A stretch of DNA of 10,940 nucleotides, taken from positions 1 to 10,940 of the forward strand of contig CAMLOC010000051.1 of assembly GCA_946481465.1 (NCBI GenBank). Reading direction: 5' to 3'. The position numbers were made by a program, and so were the translations under genes. The DNA comes from an uncultured Shinella sp. (GTDB taxonomy: Bacteria; Pseudomonadota; Alphaproteobacteria; Rhizobiales; Rhizobiaceae). The notes beneath the pieces were generated by a model. That model saw nothing but the letters and a program-made list of their open reading frames with translations. It did not search any database and was not told where the DNA came from. Positions 1 to 7,543 of this stretch are shown here, in pieces (position 1 is the first letter of the stretch; each line of letters opens with the position of its first letter).

Positions 1-1967
1 GGCGCGACGAGCAGTAGCGCGGCAAGCACCAGCAGCACGTTCTCCCACGGGCGCGTGCGCACCAGCATGTAGCGCGACAGCGCGGCGCCGAGGCAGGTGA
101 TGCCGAGGATGCAGCCGAGGAACGCCAGGAAAAAGTCCGGCCAGTTGAAGTCCTTCGTCACCAGAAGCAGGGATGGGGAGAAGACGAAGACGAAGGGCAC
201 CAGCGCCTTGCCCAGGCCGAGCCGGAAAGCCGTGTTGCCGGTCTTGAACGGGTCCGAACCGGCCATGCCCGCCGCCGCATAGGCGGCGAGCGCCACCGGC
301 GGCGTGATGTCCGCAAGCAGCCCGTAGTAGAAGACGAAGAAGTGGGCGACGATCGGCTCGACCCCCAGCATGACCAGCGCGGGAGCCGCGATGGTGACCA
401 TGATGATGTAGTTGGCCGTCGTTGGAATGCCGCAGCCCATGAGGATACACACGACGCCCGTCATCAGCAGGGTGAACAGCAGCGTCAGGCCCTGGGTCGA
501 GAAGATCATCTCGGGAATGAAGGTGCTGAACAGCAGCGAAAGGTGCCCCGCCGTCGAGGTGACGATATAGGACAGCTTGAAGCCGACGCCGGTCAGCGTC
601 ACGATGCCCACGACGATGCCGACGGTTGCGGCGGCTGCGCCGACGGCGAGCGCATATTTGGCCCCGTCGCGCAGGCACACCACGATCTCGCCGACCGACA
701 TGCGCCGTCGCGGATTGAGCAGGCCAACGACGACGCACATGGTGATGCCCCAGAAGGCGGCCATGTAGGGCGTATAACCCGAGAGCAGGACGCCGATGAG
801 GACGACGAGCGGGATGATCGTCGGCCAGTCCCGCTTCAGCGCCTCGACCACGTCGGGCATCTCGTCCGGCCTGAGGCCTCTGAGGCCGGTACGCTTGGCT
901 TCGAAATGCACCTGCATGAACACGCCGAAGAAGTGCATGAAGGCCGGCACGATGGCCGCCAGGATGATGGTCGTGTAGGGCAACTCCAGGAACTCGATCA
1001 TCAGGAAGGCGGCCGCGCCCATGATCGGCGGCGTCACCTGCCCGCCCGTGGAAGAGGCCGCCTCCACCGCCGCGGCGAAATGTTTCTTGTAGCCGAGCCG
1101 GATCATCGCCGGGATGGTCAGCGAGCCGACGGTGACGGTGTTGGCGACCGACGAGCCGGAGATCATGCCGAACAGCGCCGAACCGAAGATCGATACCTTG
1201 GCGGGGCCGCCCGCATAGCGGCCGGCGACCCAGGCCGCGCAGTCGAGGAAGAGCTGGCCGAGGCCGATGCGGGTGGCGAACACGCCGAACAGGACGAAGT
1301 GGAAGACATAGGTGGCGACGACGCCGAGGGCGATGCCGTAGACACCCTGCGTCGTCAGGTAGAGGTGGTCGACGAGCTGGGCGACGGACGCACCGGGATG
1401 AATGAGGATGCTCGGCATATACTGGCCGAACAGCGCATAGGCCATGAAGGTCAAGGCGATGATGGGCAGCGGAACGCCGACGGATCGGCGCGTCGCCTCG
1501 AGCAGGAGCGCGATGAGAATGAGGCCGAGGATCACGTCCTGGGTCGTCGGGTTGCCGACGCGGAAGGCGAGATCGTCGAGCGGGATCATCGGCACATGCA
1601 TGACGGCCACCACGGCGGCGATCGCCAGCAGCCAGTCGAAGACGGATATGCCGAGCGGGCGCAGCAGGCTGGAGCGCGCGGGCGCGTCGTAACCCGTCTT
1701 CACGAGGGGAAAGACGAGAAAGACCAGCGCCAGCACCATCGACAGATGGATGCCCCGGTGGAGCATTTCCTGCAGGAGGCCGAAGCCGGCGGTATAGTAG
1801 TGGAACAGCGACAGCGCGACGAGCAGGAAGCCGACCAGCCAGCCGGCAACCGGCGTCAGCGGCCGGAAGCGGATTTCGGAGTCGAATTTCTCCTCCAGCT
1901 CCCGCGCCTTCTCCTCGTCGAATTCCATGCCGGAAAGTTTGATCTTGTCGCTGCCGCCGTCGCTCAT
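1..1967 (-). CDS. TRAP transporter permease, fused 4TM/12TM type (TAXI-associated), C-terminus cut by the window edge
   Basis: This is the inner-membrane part of a TAXI-type TRAP importer, in which the small (DctQ-like) and large (DctM-like) subunits are one polypeptide. About 655 codons are visible with no stop, so the C-terminus lies to the left. The ATG at 1967 is preceded by AAGGGAA. A charged, cytosolic-looking N-terminal stretch of about 35 residues precedes the first membrane segment, and many hydrophobic segments follow. Family hallmarks in order are GMISGSSVANTVTVGS (about residues 265-280), GGQVTPPIMGAAAF (about 306-320), MGCGIPTTANYIIM (about 508-522) and LLADITPPVALAAYAAAG (about 547-565). 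It lies 81 bp downstream of the TAXI binding-protein gene on the same strand and is probably co-transcribed with it. TRAP transporters use an ion gradient, usually Na+, to move substrate delivered by the binding protein. The assignment to the fused family is firm; the substrate is unknown, since few TAXI systems are characterised. Confidence 0.95.
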   Translation of the reverse strand, partial: MSDGGSDKIKLSGMEFDEEKARELEEKFDSEIRFRPLTPVAGWLVGFLLVALSLFHYYTAGFGLLQEMLHRGIHLSMVLALVFLVFPLVKTGYDAPARSSLLRPLGISVFDWLLAIAAVVAVMHVPMIPLDDLAFRVGNPTTQDVILGLILIALLLEATRRSVGVPLPIIALTFMAYALFGQYMPSILIHPGASVAQLVDHLYLTTQGVYGIALGVVATYVFHFVLFGVFATRIGLGQLFLDCAAWVAGRYAGGPAKVSIFGSALFGMISGSSVANTVTVGSLTIPAMIRLGYKKHFAAAVEAASSTGGQVTPPIMGAAAFLMIEFLELPYTTIILAAIVPAFMHFFGVFMQVHFEAKRTGLRGLRPDEMPDVVEALKRDWPTIIPLVVLIGVLLSGYTPYMAAFWGITMCVVVGLLNPRRRMSVGEIVVCLRDGAKYALAVGAAAATVGIVVGIVTLTGVGFKLSYIVTSTAGHLSLLFSTFIPEMIFSTQGLTLLFTLLMTGVVCILMGCGIPTTANYIIMVTIAAPALVMLGVEPIVAHFFVFYYGLLADITPPVALAAYAAAGMAGSDPFKTGNTAFRLGLGKALVPFVFVFSPSLLLVTKDFNWPDFFLAFLGCILGITCLGAALSRYMLVRTRPWENVLLVLAALLLVA

Positions 1968-1998
1968 ACCCGGTTCCCTTGTCGCTCGTCAGGCAAAG

Positions 1999-2024
1999 GG
2001 AGCGGAAGGCTTGCCTTCCGCTCC
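1999..2024 (-). promoter_or_regulatory. Intercistronic hairpin between the TAXI binding protein and its permease
   Basis: There is a perfect 12-bp inverted repeat, GGAGCGGAAGGC / GCCTTCCGCTCC, separated by TT; in RNA the innermost pairs would open to form the loop. It lies in the 81-bp gap after the binding-protein stop and before the permease ribosome binding site. On the minus strand it is followed by CTTTGCC rather than a run of T, so it does not look like a full intrinsic terminator. The likely role, inferred from position, is to protect the binding-protein mRNA 3' end or partly attenuate transcription so that less permease is made. Confidence 0.6.
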
Positions 2025-2048
2025 GCCGTGGTCAGCCTGTTCGAAGGG

Positions 2049-3038
2049 CTACTTCAGGGCGCCGATTTCCTTGTAGAACTTCTCCGCGCCGGGATGGAAC
2101 GGAATGCCGGCACTGGTGACGGCGTTCTCGATCGTGATGAGCTTGCCCTTGGCATGGCCGGCCTGGAGCGCCTTCTGGCTTCCCTCGCTGTAGAGCGACT
2201 TGACGATGTTGTAGACGAGGTCGTCGGGCTGCTTGGCGCTGGTCACCCATTGGGCGGCGACGGAGATGGTCTTGGTCTCGCCGACATTCTTGTAGGTACC
2301 GTCGGGCACGGTGTCGGTGGAGAAGAACTTCTGTTCCGACAGGAGCTTGTCGGCCTCCGGGCCGGTGATGGGCACCAGCGTGATGTTGTTGGTGCTGGCG
2401 AGTTCGACGATGGCGCCGGTCGGATAGCCGCCGACGAAGAAATAGGCATCGAGCGCGCCGTCCTGCAGGCGCTCGCCTGCCGGGCCGGGCTTCAGGTATT
2501 CCGGCTCGACGTCCTTTTCCGTCAGCCCGTAGGCCCCGAGCACCAGGCGTGCATCGACGATGGTGCCGGAGCCGGGTTCGTCGAGCGAGACGCGCTTGCC
2601 TTTCAGGTCCGCCACCGACTTGATGCCCGCATCGGCGCGGGCGACGAGGTGGATGGTCTCGGGATAGAGCGTTGCGATGAGCCGCAGGTCCTCGACCTTG
2701 CCCTTACCCTCGTAAAGGCCCGTTCCCGAATGAGCCCAGAAGGCGACGTCGGACTGCGTGAAGCCGGATTCGGAGGCGCCGGACTGGATGGCGCTGATAT
2801 TGGCCACCGAGCCGTTCGAGGATACCGCCGTGGAGACCAGCCCTTCGACGCCAGCCGCGCCCGTTGCCGAGATCGCATTGGCGATCAGGCCGCCGACGGG
2901 ATAGTAGGTTCCCGACGTGCCGCCCGTTCCGATGCGGAAGAATGCCTGTTGCGCGCGGGCCGGTGTAAAGCCGGCTGCCGCAAATCCTGCGGCGGCAGCA
3001 CCGATGGTAAAGACGCGACGGCTGATCGAAATGCTCAT
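2049..3038 (-). CDS. TAXI-family TRAP transporter periplasmic solute-binding protein
   Basis: A periplasmic receptor of 329 residues that should pass its ligand to the fused permease encoded downstream. The start at 3038 is preferred because GGGAGG (3044-3049 on the complement) sits at normal spacing and the protein then begins with a clean export signal. A longer reading from a TTG at 3092 would begin inside the -35 element. The signal carries SRRVFTI (residues 6-12), close to a Tat twin-arginine motif, then an Ala/Gly-rich core and a probable cleavage site ARA|QQ after residue 29. The mature protein opens with the TAXI-typical RIGTGGTSGTYYPVGG (about 35-50), later has DLKGKRVSLDEPGSGT, and ends near PFHPGAEKFYKEIG, all usual for this family, as is the length. 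Characterised relatives bind small carboxylates such as glutamate or 2-oxoglutarate, but the ligand here cannot be read from sequence. It is the first gene of a leftward operon with its own candidate promoter. Confidence 0.95.
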   Translation of the reverse strand: MSISISRRVFTIGAAAAGFAAAGFTPARAQQAFFRIGTGGTSGTYYPVGGLIANAISATGAAGVEGLVSTAVSSNGSVANISAIQSGASESGFTQSDVAFWAHSGTGLYEGKGKVEDLRLIATLYPETIHLVARADAGIKSVADLKGKRVSLDEPGSGTIVDARLVLGAYGLTEKDVEPEYLKPGPAGERLQDGALDAYFFVGGYPTGAIVELASTNNITLVPITGPEADKLLSEQKFFSTDTVPDGTYKNVGETKTISVAAQWVTSAKQPDDLVYNIVKSLYSEGSQKALQAGHAKGKLITIENAVTSAGIPFHPGAEKFYKEIGALK

Positions 3039-3063
3039 AAATACCTCCCAGACAAAGAAAGGA

Positions 3064-3092
3064 AGAATGTTCAGCACGGTCGGGGTTGTCAA
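3064..3092 (-). promoter_or_regulatory. Candidate sigma-70 promoter for the TAXI operon
   Basis: On the minus strand there is a perfect -35 box TTGACA (3087-3092), a 17-bp spacer and the weak -10 box CATTCT (3064-3069, 3 of 6 matches). Transcription would start near 3057, giving a leader of about 20 nt that still contains the GGGAGG ribosome binding site. The -35 and spacing are convincing; the -10 is poor, so an activator may be needed. Confidence 0.5.
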
Positions 3093-3150
3093 CCTGCCGT
3101 CGCGATCTCAAGGGATTCGGTTGTGCGAGGACATGTGACGCTCCCGATAC

Positions 3151-3180
3151 TTGACAGGTCGCGGCGAGTAAACTTAACAT
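3151..3180 (+). promoter_or_regulatory. Candidate sigma-70 promoter for the dctPQM operon
   Basis: On the plus strand there is a perfect -35 box TTGACA (3151-3156), an 18-bp spacer and the -10 candidate TAACAT (3175-3180, 4 of 6 matches). The implied start near 3187 gives a leader of about 100 nt before dctP. The -10 lies inside the palindrome at 3174-3185, as expected for a repressed promoter. Confidence 0.5.
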
Positions 3181-3185
3181 GTTAA
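3174..3185. promoter_or_regulatory. Perfect 12-bp palindrome TTAACATGTTAA, candidate operator
   Basis: The sequence equals its own reverse complement over 12 bp and is A+T-rich in a strongly G+C-rich region. It covers the proposed -10 of the dctPQM promoter, so a bound dimer would block RNA polymerase. It lacks the central CG of LacI/PurR operators and does not resemble the GCAATCG-type sites at 7540-7607, so the LacI repressor in this window is probably not its ligand. Its core ACATGT recurs at 3131-3136, 46 bp away in the same intergenic region. The regulator family is not identified. Confidence 0.5.
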
Positions 3186-3286
3186 TGGATTGGGCGCCCT
3201 GAATGAGGAGAGACGGGGCGATCCAGCCGGCCGGAAGCGCGCGCTTGCGGGCGGAACGCCATCGGGTTGACAGGGAGGAAACGACG

Positions 3287-4339
3287 ATGCTGAGCAGACG
3301 GAACGTGTTGAAGAGCGGCGGCGCCATGCTTGCGGCGCCCTTTATCCTCGGTGCGGGCAGGGGGCGAGCCCAGAGCGCGGTGACGCTGAAGCTGCACCAT
3401 TTCCTCCCCCCGGCATCCAATGTCCACCAGCGGCTGCTGATGCCCTGGGTCAAGACTTTGGAGGAGCAGACTGGCGGCGCTCTCAAGATCGATATCTTCC
3501 CGGCGATGCAGCTGGGTGGAAAGCCGCCGCAGCTTTACGATCAGGCGGCCAACGGCGTCGTCGATATCGTGTGGACCCTCCCGGGCAACACGCCCGGGCG
3601 GTTCCCGTCCACCGAAGTGTTCGAGCTTCCCTTCATTGCCGCCAAGGAGGCCATCGTCAATGCGCAGGCCTGCCAGGAATACGGCCAGACCCATGTGCTG
3701 AACGAGGCCGGCGACACGCAGTTGCTGTGCTTCTGGGCGCACGATCACGGCCTGATCCATACCAACAAGGAAATCAGGTCCGGCGCCGATCTCGCCGGCC
3801 TGAAGCTCAGAAACCCGACGCGGCTGGCCGGCGAGGCGCTGGCGGCGCTCGGGGCGACCCCGGTCGGGATGCCCGTGCCGCAGGTGCCGGAAGCGCTGGC
3901 CCAGCGGGCGATCGACGGCTGCGTCATCCCGTGGGAGGTTGTGCCCTCTATCAAGGTCGACGAACTCACCCGCTTCCATACCGAGATCCCCGGCTCGCCG
4001 ACGCTCTACACCACCACTTTCTTCCTGGCGATGAACAAGGCCAGGTACGAGGGACTGCCGGCCGACCTGAGGACGGTTCTCGACGCCAACAGCGGCATGG
4101 TCTTCGCCAGGAAGGCCGGCGAGATGTGGGACAGCGTCGGCGTCGAGGTGCGCGCCGCCATCCAGGCCTCCGGCACGGGCACGATCAGCGCGATCAGCGA
4201 GGAGGAAAAGGCGAAATGGGTGGAGGCGACGGCTCCCGTCCGTGACAAGTGGATCGAGGACATGAAGGCGAAGGACCTCGACGGCAAGGCCATGCTCGAT
4301 GCCGCGCAGGCGCTGGTGCGAAAATACTCCGCCGCCTGA
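3287..4339 (+). CDS. dctP: DctP-family TRAP transporter periplasmic solute-binding protein
   Basis: A periplasmic receptor of 350 residues for the DctQM permease encoded next. The ATG at 3287 is chosen because GGGAGGAAA lies just upstream and the protein then begins with a Tat signal, SRRNVLK (residues 3-9), a hydrophobic stretch and a likely cleavage site GRAQ|SA near residue 29. An earlier in-frame ATG at 3203 would add 28 polar residues in front of the signal. Typical DctP features follow: LHHFLPPASNVHQRLLMPW near the mature N-terminus, FPAMQLGG (71-78), FELPF (112-116) and LAGLKLRNPTR (169-179). R175 there matches the conserved arginine that pairs with the ligand carboxylate. The segment ALAQRAIDGCVIPWEVV (203-219) corresponds to the usual Y.AL..G.vDG region. 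An organic-acid ligand is therefore likely, but the symbol denotes the family only; C4-dicarboxylate specificity is not shown. It is the first gene of dctPQM, and no clear hairpin is seen in the 34-bp gap before dctQ. Confidence 0.95.
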   Translation: MLSRRNVLKSGGAMLAAPFILGAGRGRAQSAVTLKLHHFLPPASNVHQRLLMPWVKTLEEQTGGALKIDIFPAMQLGGKPPQLYDQAANGVVDIVWTLPGNTPGRFPSTEVFELPFIAAKEAIVNAQACQEYGQTHVLNEAGDTQLLCFWAHDHGLIHTNKEIRSGADLAGLKLRNPTRLAGEALAALGATPVGMPVPQVPEALAQRAIDGCVIPWEVVPSIKVDELTRFHTEIPGSPTLYTTTFFLAMNKARYEGLPADLRTVLDANSGMVFARKAGEMWDSVGVEVRAAIQASGTGTISAISEEEKAKWVEATAPVRDKWIEDMKAKDLDGKAMLDAAQALVRKYSAA

Positions 4340-4373
4340 CGGGCGCCATCGTAATCGGGGATCTGGGGCCGGG

Positions 4374-4892
4374 ATGACGCAGGACGCGGAAAACGGGAAA
4401 GCGGCGGCCGGAAGGCCGCCACGGTACGGCATCGAGCGGCTGGCCGCCGGCCTGGCATTCATCGGTGGCGTGCTGCTCTGCCTTGCGGCCGGGCTGGTGA
4501 CGGTGAGCGTGCTCGGACGCTGGCTCTTGAACCGCCCGGTGCCGGCCGACTATGAGCTCGTGGAGGTCGCGATCGGCGTCGCGGCCTTCTCGTTCCTTGG
4601 ATATACGCAGGCCCGCAACGGCCATATCGCGGTCGATACCTTCACGCTCGCCCTGCCGGGGCGTGTCACGCGGGCGATCGACGGCGCGTGGGACATGCTC
4701 CTGGCCGGCTGCCTGGCATTCTTCGCCTGGGGCCTCTTCACCGGTGGCCTGGAGGCCCGGCAGTACGGGACCACGCTCATCCAGCTGCCCTGGCCGATCT
4801 GGCCGGTCTATCTGGTCTGCGCCGTGCTGGCGGCGCTCGCATCCGTCATCGGCCTGTCCGTCGCCCTCATGAAGATCGGAGCCGGCCGATGA
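4374..4892 (+). CDS. dctQ: TRAP transporter small permease subunit (DctQ family)
   Basis: The four-helix small membrane subunit of the second TRAP system, 172 residues, which packs against DctM. The chosen ATG at 4374 is 34 bp after dctP and gives a short polar N-terminus before the first membrane segment. The upstream GGGGCCGGG is a weak ribosome binding site, so translation may depend on coupling. Hydrophobic segments lie near residues 23-47, 60-78, 98-120 and 134-165. Family signatures are the loop after the first helix, RPVPADYELVEVA (54-66), and NGHIAVD (82-88), which matches the usual R-x-HI-x-VD. A longer reading from 4299 overlaps dctP by about 40 bp and adds an Arg/Pro-rich stretch, so I rejected it. 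The stop codon overlaps the dctM start (ATGA), which indicates translational coupling and equal amounts of both subunits. Confidence 0.92.
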   Translation: MTQDAENGKAAAGRPPRYGIERLAAGLAFIGGVLLCLAAGLVTVSVLGRWLLNRPVPADYELVEVAIGVAAFSFLGYTQARNGHIAVDTFTLALPGRVTRAIDGAWDMLLAGCLAFFAWGLFTGGLEARQYGTTLIQLPWPIWPVYLVCAVLAALASVIGLSVALMKIGAGR

Positions 4893-6331
4893 GCGGGTTT
4901 GCCATTGCCTTCGCCGGCTTTGCGGCCATGCTGGTCCTGATCGCCATCCGCATGCCGATCGCCCTTGCCATGCTGGCGGTGGGCGCCGCCGGCTACGCCT
5001 ATCTCTCCGGTCCGCATGCGCTGGTCTATTACCTGCAGACGAACACCTACAGCCAGTTCGCCAGCTACACGCTTTCCGTCATACCGCTCTTCATCCTGAT
5101 GGGTGCCCTTGCGGAGCAATCGGGCATCGCCGCGACGCTGTTCCGCGTCGCGGAGCGGCGGCTCGGGCGGTTCAAGGGCGGAATGCCGATGGCGGTGATC
5201 GCGGCCTGCACGGGGTTCGGCGCGATCTGCGGCTCGTCCGTCGCGACAACCGCGACATTCGGTCGGGCCGCGCTGCCGGAATTGCGCCGGGCGCGGGTCG
5301 ATGCCGGCTTCGGTACCGGCACGATTGCCGCCGGCGGCACGCTCGGCATCCTCATTCCCCCCTCGGTCATCCTCGTGATCTACGCCATCACCGCCGAGCA
5401 GAACATCGCGAAACTGTTCCAGGCGGCCCTGGTGCCGGGCCTGCTCGCGGCGGCCTTCTACATGATCGCCATCGCGGTGGTCGTGCGGCGCAGGCCGCAC
5501 CTCGCCCCGCCGGTCAGCCTGGCCGACGTCGCGGCGACGCCCCGCCCGTTCTGGGCACGGCCGCTCGGCCTGCTCCTGCTCGCCGGGAGCCTTGCCGGCT
5601 GGACGGCGGGGGCGATCGGGACGGTCGGCGGGGTCCTGCTGGCGATTTTCGGGCTGCTCCTGCTTGCTGCGGATTTCGCGATCGTCCCTGCCGCGGCCAT
5701 TGCCGTCGCGGTCGTCGGCGGCATCTACGGCGAGGTTTTCACGCCGACCGAAGGCGCCGCCGTCGGGGCCGCGGTGACGCTGGCGATCGGCCTCCTGCAG
5801 CGGACGCTGAGCCTTGCCGCGCTGAAGAACGCGCTGCTGCAGACTGCCGAGACCAGCGGGATGATCTTCCTGATCCTGCTCGGCGCGGAGGTCTTCGGCG
5901 CCTTCCTCGCCCTCACCCAGATGCCGGCGACGCTCGCCGCCATGGTCGGGCAATCGGGCCTGCCGCCCTATGCCGTCGTCTGCGCCATGTTGCTCACCTA
6001 TCTCGTGCTGGGGGCGGTGATGGATGAGCTGGCGATGATCCTGCTCACGCTCCCCGTCTTCATCCCCATCGTGATGACGCTGGATTTCGGCATGCCGGCG
6101 GACGACGTCGCCATCTGGTTCGGCATCCTCGTCCTCATTGTCGTCGGCATCGGCCTGTCTGCCCCGCCGATCGGCCTCAATGTCTTCATCATCAACAAGC
6201 TGGCCTCCGACGTGCCGATCATGCAGACATATCGGGGCGTGATGCCGTTCGTGATTTCCGACCTGGTCAGGCTGGCCATCGTCACGCTCTCGCCGGGTGT
6301 CGCGCTCACGCTCGTGCGGTGGTTGAACTAG
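4889..6331 (+). CDS. dctM: TRAP transporter large permease subunit (DctM family), longer than usual
   Basis: The large subunit that forms the transport path of the dctPQM system, 480 residues. It starts at the ATG at 4889, overlapping the dctQ stop by 4 bp, with GGAG at 4878-4881 as ribosome binding site. Hallmarks are LSVIPLFILMGALAEQSGIA (about 67-86), GAICGSSVATTATFG (about 110-124), the first hairpin-loop region with GTLGILIPPSVILVIYA (about 150-166), FTPTEGAAVGA (about 283-293) and the second pore region SAPPIGLNVFIINK (about 423-436). DctM proteins are usually about 425-440 residues. The excess lies between the cytosolic loop near residue 220 and the FTPTE motif, where about three hydrophobic stretches (226-240, 243-263, 266-282) occupy the space normally taken by one. 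Two extra helices would keep the later topology unchanged. The reading frame is intact and both conserved halves are present, so it should be functional. Confidence 0.94.
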   Translation: MSGFAIAFAGFAAMLVLIAIRMPIALAMLAVGAAGYAYLSGPHALVYYLQTNTYSQFASYTLSVIPLFILMGALAEQSGIAATLFRVAERRLGRFKGGMPMAVIAACTGFGAICGSSVATTATFGRAALPELRRARVDAGFGTGTIAAGGTLGILIPPSVILVIYAITAEQNIAKLFQAALVPGLLAAAFYMIAIAVVVRRRPHLAPPVSLADVAATPRPFWARPLGLLLLAGSLAGWTAGAIGTVGGVLLAIFGLLLLAADFAIVPAAAIAVAVVGGIYGEVFTPTEGAAVGAAVTLAIGLLQRTLSLAALKNALLQTAETSGMIFLILLGAEVFGAFLALTQMPATLAAMVGQSGLPPYAVVCAMLLTYLVLGAVMDELAMILLTLPVFIPIVMTLDFGMPADDVAIWFGILVLIVVGIGLSAPPIGLNVFIINKLASDVPIMQTYRGVMPFVISDLVRLAIVTLSPGVALTLVRWLN

Positions 6332-6358
6332 CGTGGGGGCAGCGCCTTAGAATCTCGA

Positions 6359-6374
6359 CGCCGGCGATCCGGCG
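6359..6374. terminator. Weak hairpin between convergent dctM and the LacI-family gene
   Basis: Within the 111-bp gap between the dctM stop and the repressor stop there is a 6-bp perfect stem, CGCCGG / CCGGCG, with the loop CGAT. Farther right, GCCGCC and GGCGGC could form a longer-looped stem. Neither is followed by a run of T on either strand, so this is at best a weak or Rho-assisted transcription end. I list it because it is the only structure seen where two operons converge. Confidence 0.25.
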
Positions 6375-6442
6375 ATCCCGCTCTCGGCCGCCGCGTTCTT
6401 CATCCACTGGCGGCTGGACCGGGGGGTGGCGCAAGTCCGGTT

Positions 6443-7492
6443 TCATCCTCGCGGAATCCTGAGGGTGCTCGCCGGCGCGGTGCTTTCGCGGACGACGAGC
6501 TCGACCGGCAGGATCGTCTCGGTGGGAATGTCCTCGACCTTGTCGCCGTTCATGAGTTGCAGCAGCACGGTCGCCGCCGTCCGGCCGGCGCTGTGCTGTA
6601 GGATGCGGACGGTCGTCAGCCTGGGGCGGATCAGCTCGAGGAACGGCATGTCGTTGAAGCCGGTGACCGAGACCTCGCGCGGACAGTCGATGCCGTGCTC
6701 GCGCAACTCGTCTATGGCGCCGAGCGCGAGACGGTCGTTGGCGCAGAGAATCGCGGTGAACGTCCGGCCCGCCCCCAGCAGTTCGCGGATGCAGCGCGCG
6801 CCCTCCTCCTCGTCGAAGCGCCGTGCCGTCGCCACGAGTTCCGGGTGGAAGTCGAGCGAAAGGGCCGCGGCGGCCTTGCGGAAGGCGGCCAGGCGAAGCT
6901 GGCCGGTCGACAGGTCCTGCGGGCCGGCGAGATGCGCGATGGCGCGATGCCCGAGATCGCGCAGATGGCGCAGCATCTCGCAGATGCCGGCATCCTCGTC
7001 GTTGATGATGTAGGGGATCTGCGAGTTCTCGACCATGCGGTTCAGCGTCACCACCGGCAGGCCTTCCGCCGCCGCGCGGGCGATGGACGGATCGCTTCTG
7101 AGCACCGCGGCGTGGATGATGCCGTCGACGCCGCGGTCGCGCAGCACGTCGACGAGGCGGCTCTCCCTGTCCCGCTCGCTGTCGGTGTTGACGATGATCG
7201 ACGCATAGCCCAGCGGCTCGAGGACGCTTTCTATGCCGCGCAGGATCGGCGGGAAGATCACGTTGGTGATGTCGGGGATCATCACGCCGACGGTCATGGT
7301 GCGGTTGGTGCGCAGCCCCGCGGCGATGCGGTTCGGCCGGTATCCCAGCGCATCGGCCGCCGCCTGGATGCGGCTGGCGACCTCTTGGGTTATCGACTTG
7401 CGCTCGACCGGATCAAGGGCCCGGGAGACGGTGGATACGTGCACGCCCGTCTCGCGGGCGATATCCTTGAGCGTAATCCGTTTCTGCCGCAT
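6443..7492 (-). CDS. LacI/PurR-family transcriptional repressor
   Basis: A DNA-binding regulator of 349 residues, normal length for the family. The start at 7492 follows AGAGGA at good spacing. The N-terminal helix-turn-helix TLKDIARETGVHVSTVSRAL occupies residues 7-26, and the hinge helix RPNRIAAGLRTNRT lies near 52-65. L60 is at the position of the leucine that wedges into the central CpG of the operator in PurR and LacI. The periplasmic-binding-protein-like effector domain follows, beginning VGVMIPDITNVIFPPILRGI (about 68-87), with ILCANDRLALGA and SVTGFNDMP further on, both standard for the family. It is transcribed away from the Liv-type ABC operon, and two LacI/PurR-type operators lie between them, so it very likely represses that operon and itself. 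Effectors of the family are usually sugars, polyols, purines or similar small molecules; the one here is unknown. Control of dctPQM, which ends facing it, is not indicated. Confidence 0.95.
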   Translation of the reverse strand: MRQKRITLKDIARETGVHVSTVSRALDPVERKSITQEVASRIQAAADALGYRPNRIAAGLRTNRTMTVGVMIPDITNVIFPPILRGIESVLEPLGYASIIVNTDSERDRESRLVDVLRDRGVDGIIHAAVLRSDPSIARAAAEGLPVVTLNRMVENSQIPYIINDEDAGICEMLRHLRDLGHRAIAHLAGPQDLSTGQLRLAAFRKAAAALSLDFHPELVATARRFDEEEGARCIRELLGAGRTFTAILCANDRLALGAIDELREHGIDCPREVSVTGFNDMPFLELIRPRLTTVRILQHSAGRTAATVLLQLMNGDKVEDIPTETILPVELVVRESTAPASTLRIPRG

Positions 7493-7513
7493 CTGATCCT
7501 CTCTGATTTGGAC

Positions 7514-7543
7514 ATATTAGCAGATCGCGGACGCTGCGCGCAA
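7514..7543 (-). promoter_or_regulatory. Candidate promoter of the LacI-family gene
   Basis: On the minus strand, the -35 candidate TTGCGC (complement of 7538-7543, 3 of 6 matches), an 18-bp spacer and the -10 candidate TAATAT (complement of 7514-7519, 4 of 6 matches) give a start near 7507, just ahead of the ribosome binding site. The -35 overlaps the operator at 7540-7551, which would allow the repressor to limit its own synthesis. Confidence 0.4.

Noticed and set aside
342..3185. A very long open frame (947 codons) on the plus strand across the TAXI operon.
   Set aside because: It is antisense to two well-recognised genes, is rich in Asp, His, Arg and Gly as mirror frames of G+C-rich genes are, has no domain resemblance, and crosses the intergenic hairpin and promoter.
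3235..3246. A second perfect 12-bp palindrome, AAGCGCGCGCTT, in the dctP leader.
   Set aside because: It is mostly alternating G and C, easily found by chance in such DNA, and lies downstream of the promoter with no partner site.
4808..5953. An open frame of 381 codons on the minus strand inside dctM.
   Set aside because: It is Arg/Gly/Asp-rich mirror-frame sequence opposite a conserved membrane protein.
6332..6442. A possible gene remnant or strong terminator between dctM and the repressor gene.
   Set aside because: Short hydrophobic readings exist in one frame but show no recognisable family, and no stem is followed by a T-run; only a weak hairpin can be listed.
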